Source: Hesseltinella vesiculosa (taxonomy: Eukaryota; Mucoromycota; Mucoromycetes; Mucorales; Cunninghamellaceae). Taken from it: a stretch of 64,000 nucleotides of DNA. Positions 22,491-31,799 of the stretch are shown one piece after another. Each line of letters starts with the position of its first letter. Position 1 is the first letter of the stretch. The notes under the pieces were generated by a model. That model was not told the DNA's origin, did no database searches, and saw only the letters and a list, made by a program, of their open reading frames with translations. Location of the stretch: positions 558,001-622,000 of the forward strand of contig MCGT01000009.1 of assembly GCA_002104935.1 (NCBI GenBank), in the 5' to 3' direction. Both the position numbers and the translations under genes were made by a program.

Positions 22491-24730
22491 TTGACATCGC
22501 CACCGAGCTGGGACATGTAGCCGGCTTGCCAGACTTTAGACAAGAACCGTTGCATGTTGACAGCATGCTCACATCCTTCCATGCTCATGGGTAAATCTGC
22601 AATCTAGAATGAGAATGGAAAAAGTGATCAGAAGGGGTCGGTCGTGGATCTCATTCGCATTTCTTACTTTGCTGCTAGGCTGGGGGATGAAGAAGAGTTC
22701 CATGGTGATTTTTCCCACAGCCTTTTCTTGTACGAGACTTTTCATGTCGCGTTTGGCTTTTCCGAGGAACATGGAGGTGCCAGGGCGTTTGACCGGTCGA
22801 TACCAGCCATTCACTAGGACAAAAGAGGCTGTGCATACTTTGTTGATGCATTCGACACCAATCGCTCCAGGTGAGAAGCGGGTCTGGGCCAGTGAGCCAT
22901 CCTGGGGATTGATGTATCGTGCAAGGTCATCGTCATGTGCCCGGCTGGTGAATGAAGTGCGTTTGGGACGCCGTTTGCTTGTCGCTGGCTGGGGCGTTTG
23001 CATGTCTTCTGCATACATGGCATGAAGTGTCAACGTCAAATCCACACTCAATGCCACGTTCTCTCTAAAAAAAAAAAAAAAAAAAGGCGGGTTAGGTCAC
23101 GTTCTAATTTGGCCGCTCACAGCTTACAATACAAAGTCATGTTCAAAGTGGATATCATGACCCATGGCCGAGTGCTGAGATTCCTGTACTTGGATGCCAT
23201 CCGAAAGCGCGCACTTGACAATCGGACCGTCTACAAAGGATGGACAATGAGTACGAGGATGAAGCTTTGTCTATTTTACCTTTATCGATGGGGAAGTCTA
23301 GGTTTTCGGCAGCAATGACACGGATATACAACCGTCCTTGGGCATTGGGGTCCAGAGGTAGCATGTCTGTCTTTGGAGGTGTGGGTGGCTGGGGGTATTT
23401 TTAAAACAGAAAACAATAGCTAGTGAGTGATGGGTTTATGTCAAGTTTCGTTTCAGGACTCACAGGCTGCTGCTTGTCGAGACGATGCCAGACCACGTTT
23501 TCATTTTGGATGGGATTTTCTTCGGCTTGGGCCAATACACTGGAAACTACACTAACAGACAGGGAGGTGTCGTCGCGGTCGGTGAGGCTTTCCTCACTGT
23601 GTTGAGGAGCTGCAGAGGTCAAGAGATCAACAGAGATGTCGGCCGAGATGCGGTCGAATTCATGCAACAGCGTGGACCCGAAGCTGGACCCAACGCTGCC
23701 AAAAGGATGGGTCGAAGTCAGCAAGGGCGGTAAGGTGGTTTCCATAGACAGATCCGTCTGGCTGATTGAACTCGTCGTTGTTGGGGTCGAGGTCGAGGGC
23801 AATGGGGTATCAGGAAGCGAGGATGTTGAAGTAGAGCTGGAAGGAGATGGCTCGGTAGAAGGTGCCTGTGACGAGACGAGTGCAACCGACGGTTCTTGGT
23901 CTGTCAGGTCGGGCGAACCGACGGATTCGGGGATCGGGTCGGTGTCGATGGGGCAAGGCTGGCGGCCATTGTCGTCAGGCTGGTCAGGGCAATCTTGTTG
24001 TTCAACCGGGTCATCTGAGGGGCATGACGAAGGAGGGCTCGGCGGGGCGACGATGGGCCATGGCTGGATGGGATTAGAGGTGGATGGGGTCGGTGCTGGT
24101 GAAGACAGCTTGGTGCGTTCGATGAGCTGGTTGATTTCCGACTGGATGGCATCCAACGAGTGGGCTTGGTCTTTTGGCACGAGTCTTCGCTGAGCAGGTG
24201 TCAAGGGGCCGGCACGCGTTGGTGGGGGCGTGCTCAAGGAAGGGTGGGGAAGGGTCAAGGAGGAGGAGGAGGAACGAGCAGCTGGATTCAGCATAAAGGG
24301 AGAGGACTTGAGAGGAGAGCGGTTTTCAAGGATATCGAGGATGACATGGCGGGCGATGTTGTTTCCTTTGCGGTCGATGGCGCGTGCGTGGGTATAGGAA
24401 GAGGAGGTGGAGGAGGAGGAGGCAACAGAAGACGCGACAGATGCACAGGGAGAATCCAACGAGGAGGAGGTGGCGGTGGCCCCGTCGTCAACGGAAGGGG
24501 GAGGTGACACAAATGTTGCATCGCTGTTGCCATTGTCCGAATGCTGATCTTCAGGCATGGTAGTATCAGGGTTGCACTTGGGCGGTGTTTTGGGTGGCAC
24601 GGATATCGGATCGATCCTGGAGGCATCCGAGTTTGTTTTTAACGCAGGGCGCAATGGTGATACAGCGGGCAATGGAGGCATGGGTGGTTTTGCCTCGACT
24701 ATGTTTTCACGATGCTTGTCAGCCTCCGTC

Positions 24731-24762
<32 letters not shown>

Positions 24763-25263
24763 ACCAGTTGTGTCCAGGTCAAGGTCAGGGGAGACTTCAG
24801 AGGAAGGGTCTGGATTGTCGTCAGCATCGTCGGGAGGGAGATAAAAGAATTCATGGTTATCATTAAAAGTGACACGACGTCGGGATTTGGTATTGGTGGG
24901 AGTGGCGGCATCGCTGCGGGAGACCAAAACCGACCAGGTTTTGTCCAAAAGTTCACGCTCATTAAGATCCAGTAAGGCCAAAGACAGTTGGGTTTTGCCA
25001 TTGGAGGTGGTGCCTGTGGTGATGATGGTGGGGTGGACGGCCGTTGTGGGGGCAGCTAGACGTTGCTGCGAGGGCAAAGAAGGGGTGGACGATAAAAAAG
25101 GCTGCTGGCAAAAGCGAAAAGAGTCTTGTTTTTTTGGGAAAAGGGGGTTCTGACTAGCTGCTTGCGACGAGCGAATGGCAAGTGAAGCGACTTGAATCTT
25201 GCGAGAAGCAAACGTTTTTCCTAGTTCCGGTACAGTAGATGCTGATGGTTTTGGTTGGTCCAT
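21802..25263 (-). CDS. BUD4/anillin-like cytokinesis protein with C-terminal PH domain
   Basis: Scaffold of the septin/contractile ring. Six exons, about 1000 residues. The first 600 residues (one exon, start at 25263) are disordered, rich in Ser, Thr, Pro, with a poly-Lys run of nine. A C2/anillin-homology region follows (GRLYIRVIAAENLDFPID, VKCALSDGIQVQES, HDIHFEHDFVL, GAIGVECINKVCTASFVLV, KAVGKITMELFFIP). The C-terminal PH domain is typical of BUD4/Mid2/anillin: AGYMSQLGGDVKSWRRAYFK, then LKGGQLYRFSD, a loop rich in Gln/Ser, and FQLRFEDGQIIDFFTDSLDE, DEWLRLFKAIL. In yeast Bud4 marks axial sites; in filamentous fungi it organises septa. Mucorales are mostly coenocytic, so a role at septa of reproductive structures is an inference. 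Confidence 0.82.
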
Positions 25264-25390
25264 GCTTATTTCTTCACAATGGCGACGGTTGTAAAAGCGG
25301 AAAGGGCAAGGGCTTGTAAAAAGTGTGTATATATAAAGAAAGAAACAAAGGCAGTATATAAATAAAGGAGAGGGGTATCAATAATATACA
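25264..25390 (-). promoter_or_regulatory. Promoter of the BUD4-like gene with TATA elements
   Basis: Within 120 bp upstream of the start there are tatatataaag at about 25326 and gtatataaataaa at about 25354, reading as TATA-like elements on either strand. Spacing to the ATG is suitable for the minus-strand gene. No transcript evidence. Confidence 0.4.
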
Positions 25391-26446
25391 GCGATAACTG
25401 TTCTATACAGGTACGATGGAAGGGGGCAATGGAAACAATGAGAAAAGAGTAAAAAAAAAAAAAAAGGGAAAACGGCCGCGCTTTTTTGTTGCCTTTGTTT
25501 TGGAATTTCCGCTTTTGTCAGATGGGTTTCCTGTTCTGGATGCAAAGTGGAGCAGTAGAAAAACAAGGCACAAAACCTTTTTTCTTCACCCATTTCATGC
25601 ACATTACATTAGGGTTGTCAATACACGTTGGTATTGGTAGCACATATTTAGGCTTTGCCAATAACACCAAGGATGTCTTGCCCATTCACTGTGAAAATGA
25701 GAGACCAATGGCAATGCATATTGCCGAAAACTAAAGTGACTCGTTCCAAAGAAAAGAGATGCTTCAAAGTTGCTTATTCGTTGTTTTCTGCAATTACTCT
25801 AGAACCTACTGTGTCCTGGAATCATAATAAATGGACTATATGAAGGGCTACACGTGAAACAAGCCAAAAAGGAGAGGACCCGTAATCAAAGGGAAAAAAA
25901 TGCGAGAGTAAGCCCTGCTTACGAGCAAGGCAAATGCAAAACTGTCATCAACAGTCTAGGACGTTATAGGCTGTTGGCCATCCTCGATCCTTTTCACCTT
26001 GACAATTTCGCCTGCGATGCAAGTAGCCGCTTTCACATCATGCTGCCCATTATTTCCGTCTATGAAATCGAGGGCGGCATTTGTTGCCACTAGCGGCACA
26101 CTTCTGTTTTTTAATCTCGGACAAAACACGTTTAGTGGCAGTTTTCAGGCGCCCCTGTAAGAGACACAGGCAACTGCCACAGTGAACGGGATAGCTCCGA
26201 GGTAAGTGCCAACCAAAATTGAAAAAGAAGTGGTTTTTTTATTTGCTTGAAAACATGGCTTTTTCCACATTAGAAAATAAATGGCCTAGCTTAGAGGAGC
26301 TGTGAGCTTGAAGCAGGCTTATATTCTTTACACAGAGCACAACAGGAGATGGGGCATTGACAGCCAAGAGAAATAAACTGTGTCCGACACACAGTTATTG
26401 TAAAAGAATGGGTATTCATCGGCGAGCAGGCAGTCAAGAAATGAGA
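25391..26446. other. Intergenic region, mostly featureless
   Basis: About 1 kb of AT-rich DNA. Two items were noted: a hairpin at 26135-26180 and, on the minus strand at about 26100-25955, a short open stretch reading PLVATNAALDFIDG...IVKVKRIEDGQQPITS that looks like ordinary protein but has no start or family I recognise. It could be a relic exon. Confidence 0.4.
26135..26180. repeat. Small imperfect hairpin
   Basis: GTGGCAGTT at 26135-26143 pairs with AACTGCCAC at 26172-26180; inside, CCTGT (26154-26158) pairs with ACAGG (26166-26170), leaving a 7-nt loop and a lopsided 10/1 internal bulge. No tRNA arms or known ncRNA fold were recognised. Confidence 0.5.
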
Positions 26447-28693
26447 CTAATCCCCATCAGGGCCATCACTTGCTGGGGTTCTGGTTCTGCGGTTTTGCTG
26501 TGGGGATCGAGTGGGGCTGGTGGCCGATGAACGTCGTTGAGTTGGACTAAAAAAGACGTTGGGGGAAGCGTCTGTTACGGCTGCCTGTTTGGGGGAAGGC
26601 TTGGCCCAGGTTTTTTTGGCATGGGCAGGAACAACAATGTCCTTCAGCGTGGCGTGGTGGTTTTTCCATTTGTAAATGGCATCAAGTGTCGGCAAAAAAT
26701 CTTGTACGTGTTCTAGATATTTGGGAATTGCAACTCTTTCTAGTTCCTTGACAACGTACATGTCTTGGTAGGGGATGACGGCAAAAAGGCAACCGGCCGA
26801 GCCTATTTGAAAAAAAAAAGACCTCATTGTCGTTGCCATCGATCCGATTTCTGTTCTTACCATCCCAATCCATTGCAATGGAATACACTTTGTCAACATG
26901 TTCAGCTTTGAGGGGTAGAGCACGAAGGTTTTTAACGATGGCTTTGTTCGAGCGAGCATTTTTTGATCGTTGGCGGCAGAGGACTTTGTACGAGGCTGCC
27001 TCGCGCTTCCATTCATTGGTACTGAGTTCCACACGATCGGTGGCGTTGCTTGATACGATTAGATCGATTCGTCGGCCAAACTTGGTCACATTGTTGACCC
27101 CGAAGATTTTTGCGTTCTGTCTTGCTACCTCTGCTGTCGATTTGCTGATGATCTCGCTACTGCGAAAGCAAAAAAAAGAAAAGCGGGGTCAGCACGCCTC
27201 TCTTTAACGTTCCCTTTTCCATTCAAACCTACTCGAGAAGTTCCAATGGCTGATCGCAAAGAGCAAAATCGAGAAGTTTAGCTGTTTGACGGTAACACGT
27301 AAGTTCGGATCGATTGACTGGTCGTTCATAGCCAGGTTCTATGGTGTCCCGCACTACATGCTCGAGAATACAGAGGATTTGCATGGCCTCTGAATCTCGG
27401 TCACCCTTGATGGCACAGGTAAGCTTTCTTTCCAAAATGGCAATGTCGATTTTTTGTCTGTCAAGAATCCCATCTTCGTTCATCCCATCCTGCAGTCAAA
27501 AAAAGCAAGGTCAAAGGTCACGTATGGTGCTATTTACTTACTTTTATCACTTCAGAGAACATGGCCTTGGTAGATTCCTTGAGTCCAGTAGGTATGCGCT
27601 TAGGTAAGTTTTCAAACATCGCATCCAAGTCCATATCAAGATAAGATGCTGCCAAAGCCTTCAAATCATCATCGCTGATGTTAATCATTCGAGACAAGGC
27701 CAGCCTATTAGCAAAAAAAAAAACAAAAAACGAAGTGAGATAGAGAGCGTACCAAAGATATCGTCCACCTTTTCCCGAGCACCTTACTTCAGTCCTACTT
27801 CATTGGTCACTTCATCCAAGTCGCTTTCCAGAAGGTGAGCAGCCATGAAGTCCAGCTTTCGCCCAACAGTCGTAGGCTTGTTGCTGGCCATGTATGCCTT
27901 CATTCGAGCAATTTCAAGTTGGTTGATATTTTCATTTTTGAACTTTTTTAAAAAAAAGATGAGGGTCAAGGGAGAGAAACGGATGTAACTTACAGCAGTG
28001 AGAGCCGATCGGAAAACGGCCTTTCGCAACGAGTTGCTATCTATGATTGCGTTGAAATCGATTTTTGGCAAGTTGCTAAGGGAGAGGGAGAGAGAATGAG
28101 AGAGAATTAGGCAAGGGCTATCCATTGAGATACAAATTTTGCAACGAACCAGTATCTTCTTGGAATAATGCTTCAACTGCATTGCTCTGAATAAAACTGT
28201 TAGCAAGCAAAGAAAAAGGAACCAAATGTATATGCTTACGACATTAGGCTGTTGGGCACTTGAAGCAGAGGGCATGGCATTGGTTTCCTATTGGTAATAA
28301 ACGCATTAATCTCTGGGTGTATGTGTGCACGCGAGGGAGAGCAGGGGGCAGGGTCTTTACCAGTCGACGTGTCTTAGGAATTGAAGTTTGGTATTGCTCA
28401 AGTTGGCGTTTTTGATTTGTTGAATGTTGTTCAACATGGCTCTTCAACTCATCCAGGGTCTCAAAGTAGTTGGAGCATGAAGGGCAGGCAAAGTAACTAA
28501 CCACTTCTTGTGATGTCGAGCTGAAATCATTCATATGGACAAATTGATTGTTTTTGGCACTTTTGCGGCCTTCTGGTACTGAAGGCAGTTCGAGATTGTA
28601 TTCGCGTTGAAGGTGGGCACGCAAAGTTCTTGCTTCTGCGAATGACTTTAAGCAAACATGGCATATGTATTTCAGGTATCTTTGGTTTAACAT
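26447..28693 (-). CDS. Lineage-specific C2H2 zinc-finger protein with PD-(D/E)XK-like motif
   Basis: A multi-exon gene (at least seven introns) whose product belongs, by recall, to a family of uncharacterised proteins multiplied in Mucorales genomes. The N-terminus has a finger-like YICHVCLKSF...RAHLQ lacking the last His, and a canonical finger FACPSCSNYFETLDELKSHV with C-x2-C-x12-H-x3-H. A middle helical region follows. The C-terminal half reads ILEHVVRDTIEPGY, SSEIISKSTAEVARQNAKIF, then FGRRIDLIVSS...VELSTNEWKREA, with Asp at about 27065, Glu at 27014 and Lys at 27008. That spacing is like the D...ExK core of restriction-endonuclease-like folds. It continues SIAMDWDGSAGCLFAVIPYQ and ends in a Ser/Thr/Pro/Arg tail at 26447. 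Whether it is a host gene or mobile-element cargo is open. The nuclease reading is inference only. Confidence 0.6.
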
Positions 28694-28750
28694 CACAATA
28701 AAAAGTTGGGTCAAATGGAATGAAAGCAAGGGAAAAAGGTCAATTTTTTT

Positions 28751-28954
28751 ATGCCGCCCTTTTCTTTCTTTTTTTTTTGTCCTGTGCAACCACAGCCACT
28801 CTTAGATGATTTCATTGAATCGTCACAACCACCACCTAGTCATCCACCACAACTAGAACATGATGACCTCAATCAATTAGCTACAATTTTTACCTCAGAT
28901 ACGGCATTACCTCCCACCAGTCTGTTGACGTCTACTTTTACTGTATATAGCTGA
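28751..28954 (+). CDS. Short ORF divergent from the zinc-finger gene
   Basis: An ATG-started 67-residue frame only 57 bp from the divergent start of the zinc-finger gene. After a Phe-rich part coded by a T-run the sequence looks natural (PLLDDFIESSQPPPSHPPQL, then HDDLNQLATIF). A possible acceptor (caaccacag) at 28796 would make the T-rich part an intron or leader. It stops 11 bp before the end of the chromovirus fragment, so it may be the remains of a companion gene cut short by that insertion. No family recognised. Confidence 0.25.
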   Translation: MPPFSFFFFCPVQPQPLLDDFIESSQPPPSHPPQLEHDDLNQLATIFTSDTALPPTSLLTSTFTVYS

Positions 28955-28965
28955 GTTTTTTTTTT

Positions 28966-29895
28966 TTAGGTTCGTGTTTTACTTTTCTTTTTACTCCTTT
29001 GTTCCTCACTTTTATTTTTTCGTTTGTTGTTTATCAACTGTTTTTCTTCATCAGACATGTTCTTTCCTAGCTTTCGCCAATAACTGATGATTGTATTTAC
29101 ATCATCAAAGTCTTCGAATACTTGCCAGGTATCTTCATCAGCATTATATCCTTTCCATCTTATCAGGTACTCATAGATTCCTTTCTTATTTTTGATGGGT
29201 CTATGTGCTATGATCGCTTCAACTATATAGTGTGCTTCTTCACCAGTGATGGTTGGTTCTTCTGACACACTTTTTAGTTGTTCAGGAGGGTACTTGCTTG
29301 GAAGTAATTCACCTGTTTTATCTTGCAGAATGTAGGCTCCACCTTGGTTTCTCATAACAACTTTGAATGGTCCTAGGTACTTAGCTTCCAGTGCACTTGT
29401 AGCTATTGGATTGCGTAGGCTAACGAGTGATCCTATTGCATAGTTGACCAAGTTCTTTTTCTTGTTGAACTTGTCTTGTGCTGCACTGCGTATCTGTTCT
29501 GTCCTTTTTATTATGGCAGGTAATACGATTTCAGTGAGATCGTTGATCACTTCTTCTCTTTTTCTAGCAGCTCTATGTGTGTGTGCGTTCATCTTCACTT
29601 TGGTGTAGTCCTTGAAATCATTGATGGCTCTTGCAAACATCAGCTGGAATGGTGTGCTGTTATGCAGTCTGACTTGCTTATTATTGATTTCATATTGGGC
29701 ACTAGGTATGTAGTAATCCCAATCGCGGACGTTCCCTTTTAACTTCTTTTTTATTACATTCTTAGTGGTTTGCACGGTTCTTTCGGCAGCTCCATTTGCA
29801 CGTGGATGATAGGGTGCTACGAGGCGGTGGTCTATGCCTGTTATTTTGCACATGTCTTCAATGATATGGTTTGTGGCAGCCGCAATGAAACCCTT
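28966..29895 (-). pseudogene. 5'-truncated Ty3/gypsy chromovirus: integrase C-terminus plus chromodomain
   Basis: About 305 codons of the end of a retrotransposon polyprotein. It begins inside the integrase core with GFIAAATNHIIEDMCKITGI, HRLVAPYHPRANGAAERTVQ, which holds the final catalytic Glu of the DDE triad, goes through the C-terminal integrase SH3-like part (GSLVSLRNP, YLGPFKVVMRN, YILQDKTGELLPSKYPPEQL) and ends with a chromodomain (HYIVEAIIAHRP, YEYLIRWKGYNADEDTWQVF) and a basic tail. The first two catalytic Asp, RNase H, RT, protease and Gag are missing: upstream sequence at about 29896 is unrelated. No LTR was found on either side. The remaining frame is intact, so the copy may be young, but it cannot move by itself. 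Confidence 0.85.
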
Positions 29896-30413
29896 TGCCA
29901 GGCGAAATAATTTTTTTAGGAAAGGCGCACAAAATCATTCTCCGCAACCGCAAATCAATTTATGGGGGGAGCGCAAAATAAAAATAAAACAACTGACTGT
30001 TCCGGTACTGGCTGGTATTCAATTTTTTGCCAACCAGCATCACAATCTACTACCGGCACCATCATTTAAGTTTGAAGTCAAACGGACGGTCCATGTACAG
30101 TATTGGCCAACTTCGCATACTGCATTCGTCGCCAAAGGCGCAATCAAAAATAAAAACGGCAAACCCACCAGGGAAATGAAGGGTTTTCCCTAGTGTTGTG
30201 TATTATCTGACTGCTAAATGAAATAATGGCACCTTTATTCATGATAAAAATAATTATCAGTAATTAAGACAAAGTGGGAAAACATTCAACAAACAACCTA
30301 CCGAATCCGTTTCGGTGCTTAACCTTGGAAATAAAAAGGAGCAGTAGAAAAAGGTTAAAAAAGAGTAAAAATAAAAGGGATGGCAGCGATCGAAAGGGCG
30401 ACTTGATCCACTG
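29896..30413. other. Unassigned AT-rich stretch between retroelement fragment and repeat array
   Basis: Unrelated to the integrase frame. The part to about 30193 is an open frame on the plus strand with natural-looking composition (LTVPVLAGIQFFANQHHNLL), but no family is recognised. The motif AAGGCGCA occurs twice (about 29922 and 30137), and similar CCAGG/CCAGGG-GAAAT strings lie near both ends (29900, 30170), so it may be a small mobile unit. Confidence 0.3.
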
Positions 30414-30701
30414 TGTTCAATTTTGAAGTAGCGACACAGGTTGCTTTCCTAATCCGTTCAATTTTGAAATAGCGACACAGGCCGCTTTCCTAATATGTGC
30501 AATATTGAAGTAGCGACACTAGTTGCTTTCCTAATCTAGTGTCGCTACTTCCAAAATGAGACAGATTAGGAAAACAGCTGTGTCGCTACTTCAATATTGC
30601 ACATATTAGGAAAGCGGCCTGTGTCGCTATTTCAAAATTGAACGGATTAGGAAAGCAACCTGTGTCGCTACTTCAAAATTGAACAGATTAGGAAAGCAGC
30701 C
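30414..30701. repeat. Head-to-head array of 41-bp repeats forming a perfect 106-bp inverted repeat
   Basis: Four plus-oriented units of exactly 41 bp occupy 30538-30578, 30579-30619, 30620-30660 and 30661-30701, each starting (T/A)GTGTCGCTA and containing ATTAGGAAA. To their left the same units lie reversed: 30480-30520, 30439-30479 and a truncated one from 30414, plus a 17-nt partial unit at 30521-30537. The arms 30414-30519 and 30580-30685 are exact reverse complements by eye, with a 60-bp centre. Neighbouring units in one arm differ at three to seven sites, so the palindrome arose by inverted duplication of a block of units, not by independent drift. Confidence 0.95.
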
Positions 30702-31799
30702 TGTGTCCACAGGCGAAAACAAAGTAGTGGAAACCTTGCCTAACGTGAGGAAAAGTGGAGGAAACCTGCACTCTGGAACAAGGTCCAGACCAGCCAAAAG
30801 TCGAGTTGAATGCTATTTTATAGACTTGAAAAGAGTGCAGATGTCTGGACTTCGCTCAAAGTACGAATTTCTGGGCTTGATTCAAAATGTGGATTAAATG
30901 TGGGTTTTATTTAAAGGAGTACAGCCAACAACAACCAAGAGCCCTCCAGCCATGCCTCCATCCTGCCTTTCTGCGCAAACTTGTCGATCCCGAAGGGAAA
31001 GGCAGGATGGAGACAAGGCTGGAGGGCTCTTGGTTGTTGGTGTGCTGAGGAGGGTCAAATGTCTTGGTGTAATGTTCGTCGCTTACCATCTCTCTGCCTG
31101 AAAGAAAAAATAACAAAATGAGCTTAGTTTTGGAAAACATCAGGACTAAGGCCGGACACACCTTTGTAGAACTAGCATAGTACCATTTACAAGACAGCAA
31201 TGAGATTGGCATTATCGACTTGAGCGTAGATACAAGGGCGGGAGCTAAGAAGCAAAAAAAAAAAAAAAAAAGAGGATGAGTGAGCTGTGGGAGCTCGACA
31301 TGATCATACCTTTGCAGGAGACAGCAGCAGGAGATCATATAACGAGCTTGAGCTCAAGTAATGGACATGAAGGACCTAAGGAACTAAAAAAAGAAAATCG
31401 TTCGTAAGCTGAAGCTGGCCAAGATCATTTTAACTATGCACTAGCAGGTGCATCAAGAAAGTGACATGTCAGGGCAGCAGCAATTTGTCATCTACAGATT
31501 TGAGCGCAGATGCATTCCCATTGGATACGTAGGGTAATTGATACTGTGCAAGAGAGAACAAGAGAAGGACAGCTGATCGCAGTAAAAAATACGATAAGAC
31601 CTAGAAAAGAGAACAATAAACGAATGGCAATTGGGCCGGCCAATGCATCAAACACCTACCATGAACCACGGCTTTAATGCTAGAATAGCTATAAGCAGTT
31701 TGTTCATTATGCAACAGCAAAGGGATGAAGGGCGAAGGAAGGAAGGAATAAAAAAAGTTGAGCCATTAAAAATAATTTTCAACCTGCCTTTTCCGCTGA
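30702..31799. other. Non-coding or decayed part of the mobile island
   Basis: Contains the 43-bp hairpin at 30929-31039. The open frames here (for example 30679-30897 plus and 30907-31338 minus) are produced partly by the repeats and homopolymers and resemble no family. Remains of the transposase 3' part would be expected here but were not recognised. Confidence 0.4.
30929..31039. repeat. Long hairpin with 43-bp arms
   Basis: Arm 30929-30971 begins CAACAACCAAGAGCCCTCCA and pairs with 30997-31039, with two mismatches (ATGC opposite the complement of TTGT), around a 25-nt loop. It has no coding content and looks like a MITE core or a folded transcript. No clear target-site duplication was seen. 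Confidence 0.9.

Noticed and set aside
28700..30400. LTRs flanking the chromovirus fragment
   Set aside because: No TG...CA direct repeat or primer-binding site was found on either side; the fragment is bounded by unrelated sequence.
30414..30701. CRISPR-like array
   Set aside because: Units are contiguous with no unique spacers, run in two orientations, and the genome is eukaryotic.
30907..31338. Minus-strand frame of 143 codons
   Set aside because: Its C-terminal third is just the hairpin and its centre a Phe run from a homopolymer; no coding signal.
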